Assembly (NCBI RefSeq): GCF_039634365.2 | Contig: NZ_CP155079.2 | Location: 1,550,001-1,614,000 of the forward strand | Reading direction: 5' to 3' | Source of the DNA: Mucilaginibacter sp. PAMB04168 | GTDB lineage: Bacteria > Bacteroidota > Bacteroidia > Sphingobacteriales > Sphingobacteriaceae | Length of the DNA stretch: 64,000 bases | Part shown: positions 18,258 through 28,666 of the stretch, piece by piece | Numbering within the stretch: position 1 is the stretch's first letter | Layout: each line of letters starts with the position of its first letter | Translations under genes and position numbers: made by a program | The notes under the pieces: generated by a model | What the model was told of the DNA's origin: nothing | Seen by the model: the letters and a program-made list of their open reading frames with translations, nothing else | Database searches by the model: none

Positions 18258-20972
18258 TTACTGTACTTTGTACCGGTAAATAAAGCGGCCTAAGTTCCCG
18301 TCTTTATCTAATCCCTCAATTACAGCACGGTAGCTGCCCTTACCATCTGCGTTATAAAATTCTAACGATGTTGCACCTGTTTTATCAGTAACTACTCTGG
18401 GGTTCCAGTAAATGGTTGAACGTAAATCCAACCCCACTGGTTTGGGCACATCATATTTAGGCGAGTAAAACTCACGTGTAAAATTGTAGCCTTTGGGTGT
18501 CATATTTACTACGCCTGGTTGCGGTAGTAAGTCCTGCAATTCGGCAAGGCTTATTTTTGTACCTGTAGGTTTCTTTTTACTGTTAATAACAATAATCCCA
18601 TTAGCCTGATATTGACTGCTAACCAAACCTAAATCATCTCTTAAAAACACCTCAACCGATTCTACGTCGGTAGGTAATACACTATTTAGGTAGTTGGCAT
18701 CAACCGGCATTCCGGTAACAAAAAGCTGCATAGGTACTTTCTTGCCGGCGTTATAATCGCGCGTTACATAAAAGTAATTGTTATCATAGGTCACGCCAGG
18801 TATACTGCTTTGCAAACACAAAAACATGTTGCTGCAGCCCTTAAACCGGTCGCTTGTCATGAGGTGATCTGGCATATTGCTCAGGCCCGTAAGGGAAGGA
18901 TAAGCAGAGTGATCTATCTTAGGCGCTTGTTTTTCTCCCCGTACAATAACTTCCTTTAAAACGTGCATGCTGTTGAACTGCTTTTTGCTGTTTTTAAGAT
19001 AGGTGTTCAGCGTACTGTCTATATTGACAACCTCGTCTGGATAAGGCTGATTTTTAGGAATGGCGGGATAGGTTTGGCCTTCCATCATTACCATCATATT
19101 TTTAGCGTTGTAATTATTTTTGGCCGAAATAACCACTTTTGCCGAATCCGGAAACACCAGGTTGGAAAATTTAAATCTTCCTTCAGGATCACTTACCGCG
19201 CTTGCCGAAAAATATTTATCGGGGATAAGCAAACGCACGTTGCCGCCTTTAAGCGGCATACCGTTTAAACTACGGAGCGTTCCGGTAAGCTCGATACCCT
19301 GTTCGGGCAAAAAGGCTACTTGTGGGTATCTGTTGGCCACCACGTCTGCATAGCTAAACCGGCGATAGCCTTGGGTTAGCATGAGGAGGTCAAGATCAGC
19401 CTCAGTTTTATCATTTATTTTTGAAAAATAGTAGTTCGGCTTTTCTACATAACCTTTCAAATCCGAGGTAAGTAGTAAGCTGGAAAGGATGGTTGTTTCA
19501 TTATCTTCATCAACTAACACTTTACTTTCATCAATAACCGATACCGAAAAATGGCCTTCAACGGGCGCCGTTTTATTTTTAGCGGTAACGGTAAGCTTCA
19601 CTTTCTGCCTAACACCATAGCTTGGTTTGTCGCTGTTAAGACCCATGGTGAGTTGATCGTTATGCTGAACAAATACCAACCGTTCGCTTATAGGGACGCC
19701 TGAAGAAGACATAAGTGTAAACTGGACAACACCGGTAGGGAATTTATTTTTGGGTATCGTAGCCGAATACACCTGCTCTTTAAGCGCCGTTTGCGCAGCA
19801 AAACAAATGGTGTTTACGCTTTGTGCAATGATGTAAAAGAACTTGCCCTTGTTGGCCTGAAAAAATGCCGGACTAGCCGATAGCTTAATACTTAGATTAT
19901 CAGCATCGGTATTATTTACGCCTATGCTCAGGCCATTAGCCTGTACCTTAGGCAAATCAACGGTTTCCTTGGTGCCATTAGCAAAGGTTATATCGGCCTT
20001 GTAAGTCTTATCCGCTTCGGGCGTTACTACAAACAAGCCCATCCCTGCGTGTTGCGAACTAATGTTAGCCAAAACTGTTCCTGCGTTGTCGGTTACTGTA
20101 CCGGTAAAACCCATGCCGGTACCGGTAGCACCTACAGCTTTTACGGCTACTTTTGAGCGTACACCAGCCAGTAGTTCGCCACCTTCAGGAAAAAATTGTA
20201 CATCTGTTTTTCCCAGAACTGGTTTAAGCGAAAAGGTGCGGCCGGCTGTTTTTTTGTTACCTAAGTCGATAAATGCTACGATGGAAGCGCCAGTTAGGTC
20301 GGTGCCTTTGCTGTTTACAAAGCTAATAGTCATGGCGCCGTTGGCATCAGTGTTACTTTTGCCCTTCGCTATATCATCAAGGGTGCTCACTACCTCCCAG
20401 GTTACACGTTTATTGGCTTGAGGATTGCCATCCGGATCTTTATAAACTACGCGTAGGCTAATGCGCTCATTTTTGCCGCTACCAGTTTTGCTGTACGTTA
20501 CATGAGAGCTGGTTTCCCGGTCAATCGCGTTTCCAACGGGAATGCTTTTTGTGAAAAAGTAACCTGCATCGAAATTACTCATCCACCTGGTGTAAGCCCT
20601 GATGTGATAGTTATCCTGCCTGTACTTCAACTCATTAAGTGCAATGTTGCCATAAGCCATACCATTAGCAATCGGAAGCTTTAAGTTATCCACTAACGAG
20701 TCGCGGCTGTTCATAATCTCCACATAAACAATTTTGCTGAGCGGTGTAGGCTGTCTGTAATTGTCGGTAACATAGGCTTTAAACCATATGGTGTCATCAA
20801 CCGCATAATACGGTTTGTCAAAATGCAGGTATACCTTTTCCACAGGGCGCGCGCTGGAGAGTTTACCGGTTTTTTCGATAACAGAATTTAAGCTAATGCT
20901 GTCTTTTTGAGCCATGGCCGGCAAAAACGATGCAGCTAAAAATATTAAAGTAACAACGTAACGGTATATCAT
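18258..20972 (-). CDS. large envelope protein with MG2-like domains and a TonB-plug-like domain
   Basis: This 904-residue protein starts from the ATG at 20972 (MIYRYVVTLIFLAASFLPAMAQ), which supplies the signal peptide; an upstream ATG at 21029 is unlikely. The N-terminus (VEKVYLHFDKPYYAVDDTIWFKAYV) resembles an alpha-2-macroglobulin MG2 domain. Middle repeats are beta-sandwich, including a carboxypeptidase-regulatory-like unit (ELTGTLRSLNGMPLKGGNVRL). A TonB-dependent-receptor plug-like segment (PGVTYDNNYFYV...ESVEVFLRDD...NGIIVINSKK) lies at about residues 710-830. No barrel follows. The function is unknown. It is divergent from the A2M gene, which shares the MG2 signature. Confidence 0.75.
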   Translation of the reverse strand: MIYRYVVTLIFLAASFLPAMAQKDSISLNSVIEKTGKLSSARPVEKVYLHFDKPYYAVDDTIWFKAYVTDNYRQPTPLSKIVYVEIMNSRDSLVDNLKLPIANGMAYGNIALNELKYRQDNYHIRAYTRWMSNFDAGYFFTKSIPVGNAIDRETSSHVTYSKTGSGKNERISLRVVYKDPDGNPQANKRVTWEVVSTLDDIAKGKSNTDANGAMTISFVNSKGTDLTGASIVAFIDLGNKKTAGRTFSLKPVLGKTDVQFFPEGGELLAGVRSKVAVKAVGATGTGMGFTGTVTDNAGTVLANISSQHAGMGLFVVTPEADKTYKADITFANGTKETVDLPKVQANGLSIGVNNTDADNLSIKLSASPAFFQANKGKFFYIIAQSVNTICFAAQTALKEQVYSATIPKNKFPTGVVQFTLMSSSGVPISERLVFVQHNDQLTMGLNSDKPSYGVRQKVKLTVTAKNKTAPVEGHFSVSVIDESKVLVDEDNETTILSSLLLTSDLKGYVEKPNYYFSKINDKTEADLDLLMLTQGYRRFSYADVVANRYPQVAFLPEQGIELTGTLRSLNGMPLKGGNVRLLIPDKYFSASAVSDPEGRFKFSNLVFPDSAKVVISAKNNYNAKNMMVMMEGQTYPAIPKNQPYPDEVVNIDSTLNTYLKNSKKQFNSMHVLKEVIVRGEKQAPKIDHSAYPSLTGLSNMPDHLMTSDRFKGCSNMFLCLQSSIPGVTYDNNYFYVTRDYNAGKKVPMQLFVTGMPVDANYLNSVLPTDVESVEVFLRDDLGLVSSQYQANGIIVINSKKKPTGTKISLAELQDLLPQPGVVNMTPKGYNFTREFYSPKYDVPKPVGLDLRSTIYWNPRVVTDKTGATSLEFYNADGKGSYRAVIEGLDKDGNLGRFIYRYKVQ

Positions 20973-21207
20973 GTGTAAACCCTTTGGGTAAGATGCGGTA
21001 AATATAATACGCCAAACCCATGGAGCCATACTTTAGCGCTTATGTTTAACATATTTTTACATTAACATATAAATAGTTGTGTTTAGTATCCCTGTAATGC
21101 AAAACTTAAATGATTAGTAAGGGTAACACATTAACATTTGCGCTTGATAATTTAACATTAAGCAAATACAAACATTTACTAACTTACGGGCATAAACCTT
21201 TGGTCCT

Positions 21208-24200
21208 ATGCCTTTCATTCGTTCATTCTCCTGGCGTTCAATATTGTTTGTAACAGTATTGGTTTTTGCGTTTGTTAATACCCGTGCACAAAACACTTAC
21301 CCTGCAATAATTTCACGTATCGATTCATTAACTGGCATTGGCCTACCCAAGTCGGCTTTGCTTGAAGTGGATAAATTGGATCAACTGGCCCGCAAGAGCA
21401 ATAATACCTCTCAAATTATACGTGCGGTTGTTTACCGGATGACTTTGCAGTCGTATCTGGAAGAGAATGCTTTGGTTGCCATCATTAATACCCTAAAGGC
21501 TGATATCCAAAAGTCGGCATTTCCTACCAAGCCGGTACTGCAATCGCTGCTGGCCGATATTTACTGGCAATATTACCAGCAAAACCGCTGGCGCATAACG
21601 CAACGCTCAACGCTGCAAACGCAGGACGCTGATTTTACCAACTGGGATCTGCAAACGCTAATAAACCAAACCAGCCAGCTGTACAAAATTTCATTACAGC
21701 AGGCCGACCGGCTTCAACATACAAAAGTGGAAGTACTTGAAGGTGTGTTAATTGGCGATAAAGAGACCCGTTACCTGCGGCCCACCTTGTATGACTTGCT
21801 GCTGCACAGGGCCTTAACTTTCTTTTTAGCCGAAGAACCCTCATTGCCCAAACCGCTAACACCCTTTAATTTGAACGATGTGCATTTATTTGACGTTAGC
21901 CATGCGTTTGCAGCTCAATCTATGCGTACAACAGACACTACTTCTACTTACTATCAGGGCATTAAGCTATTACAACAAGGTCTTCAGTACCACATCAAAA
22001 AGAATAACACAGAAGCACTGATAGATCTTGATTTACGTCGTTTGTCTTTCTTGTACAGCGAATCGCACCTGGCTCAAAAGGATTCATTATACCTTTTAAA
22101 TCTGAATGCCATTACCCAAACCTACGCTAAGAAACCTATCAGCGCCGAAGCATGGACGTTAATTGGCCACTTTTATAAAGCCAAGAATAATTTGGTAAAA
22201 GCGCATGCAGCTTACAGCAAAGCAGTAAACGCCTATCCGCAAAGTTTGGGAGGCAAAAATGCGGCTGTGGCTATTCAGCAAATGGAAGAAACTTTTGCAT
22301 CTGTAACTATAGAACATTTAAACGTACCAAACAAACCATTGCTGGCAGCCATAAGGTATCAAAACGTTAAGCGTGCCGATTTAAAGATTTACAAATTAAG
22401 CACAACACAGTTAAATTATTATGAAGACTTGTATAAGTCAACATTAAGCCAGCGTTGGTCTGCCGGGGAAAGTAAAAACGGCTACAAAGAGCTGCAGGCA
22501 TTTTTTGATCATTTAGAAATCTATAGTAAGCAAAGCACAAATTTGCCCGAGCTGAATGATTACAGCATGCATACTACCGAAATAAAGCTCGAGCCTTTGC
22601 CACCGGGCAATTATGTGGTACTGATTAGCCACAAAGGCGATTCATTATCAACGCAGGTAGTCAGCTTTGCCATAACCAGGTTAGCAAATGTTGTTCGTGT
22701 TAACCCTGATGAGGAAATTGAGTTTAGGGTGATGGATAGGCAGACCGGCCAACCCTTAAAAGGCGTAAACGTACATGCATCAGGAAAGGTATATAAATAT
22801 GATAGCTTAAAACGGGATGGCGAATATGTAGATGCGGAAGAGGATGGTTTGACAGATGCACAAGGCATGTTTAAGGCCGAAAGGTTGCACGCAGGCCAGG
22901 TGATGGTAAGATTAACGCTGAATGGTGATACGCTGGTAGATAAGTCAAGGTATGTGGGCGGCCAAGCGGCCGATGATGAAGATGATGAACCGGAACCTAA
23001 GACTGTAATATTTACCGACAGGCAAATTTACCGCCCAGGGCAAACTGTGTATTTTAAAGGTCTGCAAATGGAAACTGTTAAACACAAAAGTAATGTTGTG
23101 GCTAATAAAGAAATTGCAGTAAAGTTTTTAGACGCAAACCAAAAAGAGCTGGGCTTGCAATACTTTGTAACAAATGAATTTGGCACATTTAGTGGGTCAT
23201 TCATTTTGCCGCAAAATATGCTGAATGGTGCAGTTAACCTTCAAGCCGATAATGGCAATATAAATATACAGGTAGAAGAGTATAAACGGCCCACCTTTAA
23301 GGTAGAATATGCTGCGATAAAAGAGAGTTACAAGTTAAATGATAGTGTAAAGGTTAAGGGCACAGTGATGGCTTTTTCGGGCTTTGGCCTTTCGCAGGCA
23401 AGAATTGCTTACGAGGTAAGGCGTACTGCAAATTACAATTATGCCGCCATGCGGGCTATTTACGGCTCATCCTACTATTATTATGAAGAACCGGCCTTAA
23501 TTGCAACCGACACCATAACGTCAGACAGCCAGGGCGGTTTCAGTATAAATTTTAAGGCTATTACAGGCGATAAGCCCTTACTTACAACAATGTATCGTTA
23601 TCAGGTTACAGCAACTGTTACAGATGCTGTTGGCGAAACGCATAACGGGTCTATTGATGTAACTATTGGACATACAGACATCAGGTTAACAGCGGCTGTG
23701 CCTGCCACTCAGTTGGCAAAAGAACCGGCTAAAATTGAAGTATCACTAACCACATTAAATGCGCAACGGCTAAAAGGCATTATAAGCGTACACATAAACG
23801 CCTTGCAAAGCCCCAAAAAATTATTCAAGCGACGACTGTGGACGTTGCCCGATCAGTATTTAATGAGCCGGGCTGATTATCAACAGTATTTTCCGGAATA
23901 TACGTACGCTAATGAGGACCGGTATGCTTACTGGCCCTTAAAGAGTAAAGTTGCTGAGTTGACTGCTGCTGCAACTCCTGAATCAACAACAGTTGTTAAC
24001 CTGGATGTTTTGCGCAAACAGCCGTCAGGTATGTACGAGATAATGGTTCAGGCAACGTCTGCAAAAGGGGATACTGCATCGGTTAAGTATTACATGAACT
24101 TAATTAATGAACCTGCTACGCTGCCAACGCTGGCCAACTGGGTGGTGCCTGTATATAACGGCGTTAAAGCTGGTGAAAAGGCTGAGTTTTGGGTGGGCAC

Positions 24201-27200
24201 TGGGCAAAAAAGTTATATACTGTCAGAGCACTATATCGGTTCAAAGCTCAATTATTCTAAATGGATTACACCTTCAAAACAGCAAAAAATAACCGTTCCG
24301 GTTATTGCTGCCGATAACAATAGCGCTGTGCAGTTTATGATGGTTTATCAAAACCGGTTATACAGCAGCTACCAGCCTATCCAAATTCAGCACCCCGAAA
24401 AGCAACTCAGTTTAAAGATGCTGACCTTCCGGAACAAACTGCAACCGGGCCAAAAGGAAGAATGGAAATTGCAGGTATCAGGTTATCAGAATGAAAAGCA
24501 GGCTGCCGAAGTATTAGCCGGTATGTATGATGCTTCCCTGGATGATATCAGATTTCCGAATGCCTGGGGAAACGGCTTGTTTCCATATGAGCGTAACCTT
24601 CGTTATTTTAATTGGAATGACAGGGCTATTGCGCAACAGCAACAGTCGCAACAGCTTTTGTACATTTATAAAAATTACCAAACACTTAGCAGGAGTTATG
24701 AGCGTATTAACTTATTTGGCTATAATTATTACGGAGGCAGTAATTACGCCTATCAGCAGTATTTGCAACGTATTAAGGATATTGGAAAGAAGGCGCCGCT
24801 TAATAGTCAGTTAGAAGAAACTTACAAAAACAATGCGGCTCTGGTTAAAAACGGATACGATATAACCGGCGTAGTTGTAAGTGCTGGCGATGGCTTGGCA
24901 TTGCCAGGTGTAACCGTAAAAATAAAGGGCACTACCATAAGTACTATAACTAATTCTAACGGAAAGTTCAAAATTAAAGTGCCTAAAGGCGGCCAGTTGC
25001 AATTCAGTTTCGTGGGTTATATTACACAGGAGAAGGCGACCAACAAAGCTGATGTGATCGCCATTAAGTTAATAGTTGATAGCAAAGCATTGAAGGAAAC
25101 GTTGGTTTTACGACGTGAATTAGCAACGCGCAGGTTTACAGGCTCTGATTTATCTGCAGCTACTATACGCATCAGGGGATCGTCAAGTTTACATGCAGAT
25201 GTAGTGAGCACTGTGCGTATAGACGAACCTGTGGGCAATGCGCCGCTAAGTATGGCATTACAGGGGAAGGCTGCCGGTATCTCTGTAACAGAATACCAAC
25301 CAAACGAAATTTTCACTTCAGTAGCTGTGGCTTATCCTGATGGCTCAAGAAGGGTTAATGGCCGCCTCATACCGGCCCAACAGAGCGGCCAAATTGCAGT
25401 GCGGAGGAATTTTATTGAAACTGCCTTTTTTTATCCGCAGTTGCGTACCGATGAAAATGGCCAGACACTCATCAACTTCACAATGCCTGAGTCGCTCACT
25501 AAGTGGCGCTTCAGGGCTATGGCCCATACAAAAAATTTGGCTTTAGGGTACATAACCCAGGATGTTATCACCCAAAAGCAACTGATGGTAAGTGTCAATA
25601 TGCCACGCTTTTTGCGTGAGGGCGATACCATTACTTTTTCGGCACGTGTGGCCAACTTAACAGCCCAGCCGCTTAAAGGAAGCGTGCAGTTACGCCTGTT
25701 TAATGCGCTTAATATGCAGCCCGTAAATTTACTGCTTAAACCTGCAGAAGCAAATCAGCAAATTGAAGTGCAGGGTGGCAGCAATAAAGCGGTTAGTTTT
25801 TCAATAGTGGTTCCACCGGGGCTCGATGCCTTGACCTACCGTGTTACTGCCGCCAGCGAATCTTATAGCGATGGTGAAGAAAACACACTGCCGGTACTGC
25901 CCAACCGCACCTTGATTACCGAAAGCATGCCTATGATGGTGCGGCCGGGCCAAACAAAGGAGTTTAGTTTCGATAGGTTTAACAATAACAAAAGCAATAC
26001 GCTCGTTAATAAAAGCCTTACTTTAGAATATACACAAAACCCGGCGTGGTATGCCGTGCAGGCTATGCCTTACTTAATGGAGTTCCCTTATGAATGTTCG
26101 GAGCAAACTTTTAGTCGCTACTTTGCTAATAGTTTATCGGCTGCTGTTGTAAGCCATAATCCACAAATAAAAGCGGTGTTTGACAGTTGGAAGGCAACGG
26201 ATAGCAAAGAACTGCTTTCAAACCTGGAAAAGAACGCTGGGTTAAAATCAGTTTTACTGGAAGAAACACCCTGGCTCAGAGATGCTGCAAATGAACAAGA
26301 ACAGAAAAAGCGTATTGCTTTACTGTTTGATCTGAATAAATTAAGTTATGAGCAGGACGCAGCATTGGAAAAACTGCAAAAGCAGCAACTTTCAGGTGGT
26401 GGTTTTCCCTGGTTCGGCGGTACATCCCCCGACCGTTATATTACACAACATATTATTGCGGGTATTGGTCAGCTTTATAATTTAAAAGTGATATTGCCAG
26501 CCAATACCAAGCTAGCCAACATTCGCAACAATGCCATACGCTATCTGGACGCTGAATTAGTGAATGATGACCAGCGCACGGCCTTCAATCAAAGTGAAAA
26601 AGAGCTTAGCGCTACCGAAATACATGCCTGGTATGCGCGTAGTTATCACTTAGGAACTAAATTGAGCAGCAACTTGTATACAATACAGCAGCAATACCTG
26701 CAACGTGCTGCTAAGCAATGGCCTTTACAAAATGTGTACAGCCAGGCCTTAATTGCACTTACTTTGCAACGCTACGGCAAGCACGAAGATGCCAAAGCTA
26801 TCGTTCGGTCGCTGAATGAAACTGCACAACAATCGGCCGACCTGGGTATGTATTGGTCCAAAAACCAATTAGGTTGGTATTGGTACCAATCGCCTATCGA
26901 AACGCAGGCACTGCTTATTGAGTTGTTTAGTGAAGTTGGCAATCAACCTAAGGCTGTAGAGGAGATGAAGATATGGCTGTTGCGCAATAAGCAGACTAAC
27001 AATTGGCGTACTACTAAAGCTACAGCGGCTGCATGCTATGCGCTCCTCATGAAGGGTGATAGCCTGCTTACACAAGCAACAACTCCCACAATTACACTTG
27101 GTGGTAAATCTTTAAATGAACTTAAACCAGAACTGAAGACCGAAGCAGGCTCCGGCTACCTGAAAACCAATTGGATTGATGAGCAAGTGAAACCAGCGTA

Positions 27201-27726
27201 CGGAAAAGTGAAGGTAGTAAATACTGGTAAGCATATAAATTGGGGAGCATTGTACTGGCAGTACACCGAACAATTAGATAAGGTTACCCCATCGAATACA
27301 GACCTTACATTGCAGCGAAAGTATTTTGTTGAAAAACGCGATGTAAACGGAAGGTTGGTTTTAATAGCCGTAGATGCTGTTCATCCACCCAAAATTGGAG
27401 ATGTACTTAAAGTGTTGGTATACCTCAAGGCGGGGCGCGACTATGAATATGTTCATTTAAAAGACATGCGCCCGGCTGGCACTGAACCGGTTGATGCATT
27501 ATCGGGCTATAAATATCAGGACGGATTGTATTATTACCAGGTAACCAAAGATGTGGCTACCAACTTTTTCATCAGTCGCTTAAGTAAAGGTAATTATGTG
27601 TTTGAATACCGGTTAACGGTTGTACAGCCTGGTAATTATTCAACCGGCATAAGTAGTGTACAAAGCATGTATGCGCCAGAATTTAACGCGCACAGCCAGG
27701 GAAATAGGATGGTGATTGGAAAATAA
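21208..27726 (+). CDS. alpha-2-macroglobulin-family protein with inserted regulatory/plug module
   Basis: This 2172-residue secreted protein (signal peptide about 1-28, ...VNTRAQ) traps proteases in known bacterial homologues. The MG2 motif FTDRQIYRPGQTVYFKG is near residue 605. The A2M core motif FFYPQLRTDENGQTLINFTMPESLTKWRF is near 1410. The thioester motif C1630-S-E-Q1633 is retained, followed by a complement-like helical domain. Between MG domains, about residues 1215-1390, sit a carboxypeptidase-regulatory-like repeat (ITGVVVSAGDGLALPGVTVKI) and a degenerate TonB plug-like stretch (LQGKAAGISV), an unusual insertion. The long N-terminal part (30-420) is helical, TPR-like. Confidence 0.9.
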   Translation: MPFIRSFSWRSILFVTVLVFAFVNTRAQNTYPAIISRIDSLTGIGLPKSALLEVDKLDQLARKSNNTSQIIRAVVYRMTLQSYLEENALVAIINTLKADIQKSAFPTKPVLQSLLADIYWQYYQQNRWRITQRSTLQTQDADFTNWDLQTLINQTSQLYKISLQQADRLQHTKVEVLEGVLIGDKETRYLRPTLYDLLLHRALTFFLAEEPSLPKPLTPFNLNDVHLFDVSHAFAAQSMRTTDTTSTYYQGIKLLQQGLQYHIKKNNTEALIDLDLRRLSFLYSESHLAQKDSLYLLNLNAITQTYAKKPISAEAWTLIGHFYKAKNNLVKAHAAYSKAVNAYPQSLGGKNAAVAIQQMEETFASVTIEHLNVPNKPLLAAIRYQNVKRADLKIYKLSTTQLNYYEDLYKSTLSQRWSAGESKNGYKELQAFFDHLEIYSKQSTNLPELNDYSMHTTEIKLEPLPPGNYVVLISHKGDSLSTQVVSFAITRLANVVRVNPDEEIEFRVMDRQTGQPLKGVNVHASGKVYKYDSLKRDGEYVDAEEDGLTDAQGMFKAERLHAGQVMVRLTLNGDTLVDKSRYVGGQAADDEDDEPEPKTVIFTDRQIYRPGQTVYFKGLQMETVKHKSNVVANKEIAVKFLDANQKELGLQYFVTNEFGTFSGSFILPQNMLNGAVNLQADNGNINIQVEEYKRPTFKVEYAAIKESYKLNDSVKVKGTVMAFSGFGLSQARIAYEVRRTANYNYAAMRAIYGSSYYYYEEPALIATDTITSDSQGGFSINFKAITGDKPLLTTMYRYQVTATVTDAVGETHNGSIDVTIGHTDIRLTAAVPATQLAKEPAKIEVSLTTLNAQRLKGIISVHINALQSPKKLFKRRLWTLPDQYLMSRADYQQYFPEYTYANEDRYAYWPLKSKVAELTAAATPESTTVVNLDVLRKQPSGMYEIMVQATSAKGDTASVKYYMNLINEPATLPTLANWVVPVYNGVKAGEKAEFWVGTGQKSYILSEHYIGSKLNYSKWITPSKQQKITVPVIAADNNSAVQFMMVYQNRLYSSYQPIQIQHPEKQLSLKMLTFRNKLQPGQKEEWKLQVSGYQNEKQAAEVLAGMYDASLDDIRFPNAWGNGLFPYERNLRYFNWNDRAIAQQQQSQQLLYIYKNYQTLSRSYERINLFGYNYYGGSNYAYQQYLQRIKDIGKKAPLNSQLEETYKNNAALVKNGYDITGVVVSAGDGLALPGVTVKIKGTTISTITNSNGKFKIKVPKGGQLQFSFVGYITQEKATNKADVIAIKLIVDSKALKETLVLRRELATRRFTGSDLSAATIRIRGSSSLHADVVSTVRIDEPVGNAPLSMALQGKAAGISVTEYQPNEIFTSVAVAYPDGSRRVNGRLIPAQQSGQIAVRRNFIETAFFYPQLRTDENGQTLINFTMPESLTKWRFRAMAHTKNLALGYITQDVITQKQLMVSVNMPRFLREGDTITFSARVANLTAQPLKGSVQLRLFNALNMQPVNLLLKPAEANQQIEVQGGSNKAVSFSIVVPPGLDALTYRVTAASESYSDGEENTLPVLPNRTLITESMPMMVRPGQTKEFSFDRFNNNKSNTLVNKSLTLEYTQNPAWYAVQAMPYLMEFPYECSEQTFSRYFANSLSAAVVSHNPQIKAVFDSWKATDSKELLSNLEKNAGLKSVLLEETPWLRDAANEQEQKKRIALLFDLNKLSYEQDAALEKLQKQQLSGGGFPWFGGTSPDRYITQHIIAGIGQLYNLKVILPANTKLANIRNNAIRYLDAELVNDDQRTAFNQSEKELSATEIHAWYARSYHLGTKLSSNLYTIQQQYLQRAAKQWPLQNVYSQALIALTLQRYGKHEDAKAIVRSLNETAQQSADLGMYWSKNQLGWYWYQSPIETQALLIELFSEVGNQPKAVEEMKIWLLRNKQTNNWRTTKATAAACYALLMKGDSLLTQATTPTITLGGKSLNELKPELKTEAGSGYLKTNWIDEQVKPAYGKVKVVNTGKHINWGALYWQYTEQLDKVTPSNTDLTLQRKYFVEKRDVNGRLVLIAVDAVHPPKIGDVLKVLVYLKAGRDYEYVHLKDMRPAGTEPVDALSGYKYQDGLYYYQVTKDVATNFFISRLSKGNYVFEYRLTVVQPGNYSTGISSVQSMYAPEFNAHSQGNRMVIGK

Positions 27727-27740
27727 TTTCTTTAAAGTAA

Positions 27741-27769
27741 AAAAGCAACTCTTAACAAGAGTTGCTTTT
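27741..27769. terminator. bidirectional terminator
   Basis: A 13-bp stem (27741-27753 with 27757-27769) with a 3-nt loop is flanked by A-runs and T-runs. It can end both the A2M transcript and the minus-strand tRNA-Leu transcript. Confidence 0.85.
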
Positions 27770-27773
27770 TTTG

Positions 27774-27857
27774 TGCCCAGAACGAGATTCGAACTCGTAC
27801 AACCTTACGGATGCCACCCCCTCAAGATGGTGCGTCTACCAATTTCGCCACCTGGGC
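27774..27857 (-). tRNA. tRNA-Leu (anticodon GAG)
   Basis: The 84-nt cloverleaf reads from 27857 to 27774. The acceptor GCCCAGG pairs with the 3' strand (one G-T), the anticodon stem CCATC/GGTGG encloses loop TTGAGGG, and the T-arm is GTTCGAATC. The long variable arm is class II, as expected for Leu. It has no encoded CCA. Confidence 0.95.
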
Positions 27858-27964
27858 TTAATAAATTACAGGTTATGTGTTGTGAACTGAGCGTATTTCA
27901 GAAAACGGTTGTAAGATGTGTACCTTCAACCTACAACGTATAACTTATATTTAAAAAGGTGGTG

Positions 27965-28048
27965 TGCCCAGGGAGAGACTCGAACTCTCAAGAGACAATT
28001 CTCAACGGCTTCTGAGACCGCAACGTTTACCAATTTCGCCACCTGGGC
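27965..28048 (-). tRNA. tRNA-Leu (anticodon CAG)
   Basis: This is an 84-nt class II tRNA read from 28048 to 27965. The acceptor GCCCAGG is shared with the neighbouring tRNA-Leu, the anticodon stem GCGGT/GCCGT encloses loop CTCAGAA, and the T-loop is TTCGAGT. The two genes are probably a tandem transcription unit on the minus strand. Confidence 0.95.
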
Positions 28049-28160
28049 TGATACTTGTAGGCTTTAAGTTTTAAAAACGCAATGCCTTTATCAGTATGAG
28101 GCTGCAAATATAGAAGATTATGCTAAAAGCCATCAAATAAATAATAAAAATCTTTACGGG

Positions 28161-28192
28161 TTTGAAATAGTGATTTATAGCTGATACTTTCG
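28161..28192 (+). promoter_or_regulatory. candidate promoter of the DUF2147 gene
   Basis: TTTG at 28161-28164 and TACTTTCG at 28185-28192 (one mismatch to TAnnTTTG) are 20 bp apart. The ATG is 20 bp downstream. Confidence 0.45.
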
Positions 28193-28212
28193 GGTAATCA
28201 ATTTTTAAATCT

Positions 28213-28659
28213 ATGTTAAAAAAGTTCAGTTTTTTTATAACACTATTGGGTGTGCTTTTATTTAGCGCTTCATCTTTTGCGCAAAGTGCCGATGCTATTT
28301 TAGGTAAGTGGATCAATCCGAGTGGGGAAGGGCAAATACAGATTTATAAGAAAGGTAGCTTATTTTATGGCAAGTTGGCTTGGTTAAAGCAGCCCAACGA
28401 TGAAACAACCGGTCAGCCCAAAACTGATAAAAACAATCCGGATAAAAATTTACATTCTCGCCCGATATTGGGATTGGAAATACTGAAAGATTTTAAGTTT
28501 GATGGAGAGAGCGTGTATGATGACGGCAATATCTATGACCCTAAAAATGGCAAAATTTATAGCTGCAAAATGACGCTGAACGGGAATAAACTAAAGATCA
28601 GAGGATATATTGGCATTTCGTTATTAGGCCGATCTGAAATCTGGACACGGGTTAAATAA
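28213..28659 (+). CDS. DUF2147 secreted protein
   Basis: This 148-residue protein has a signal peptide (1-23, ...SASSFAQ) and a full DUF2147 domain: ILGKWINPSGEGQIQIYKKG at the start, the central GLEILKDFKFDG, then YDPKNGKIYSCKMTLNGNKLKIRGYIG and a terminal W. DUF2147 is a lipocalin-like periplasmic domain of unknown function, common in Bacteroidota. The next gene follows 7 bp after the stop. Confidence 0.9.
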   Translation: MLKKFSFFITLLGVLLFSASSFAQSADAILGKWINPSGEGQIQIYKKGSLFYGKLAWLKQPNDETTGQPKTDKNNPDKNLHSRPILGLEILKDFKFDGESVYDDGNIYDPKNGKIYSCKMTLNGNKLKIRGYIGISLLGRSEIWTRVK

Positions 28660-28666
28660 TAGTTAT

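Noticed and set aside
21001..21207. Repeated TTAACAT words in the divergent promoter region
   Set aside because: Irregular spacing in AT-rich DNA, no clear dyad; likely composition.
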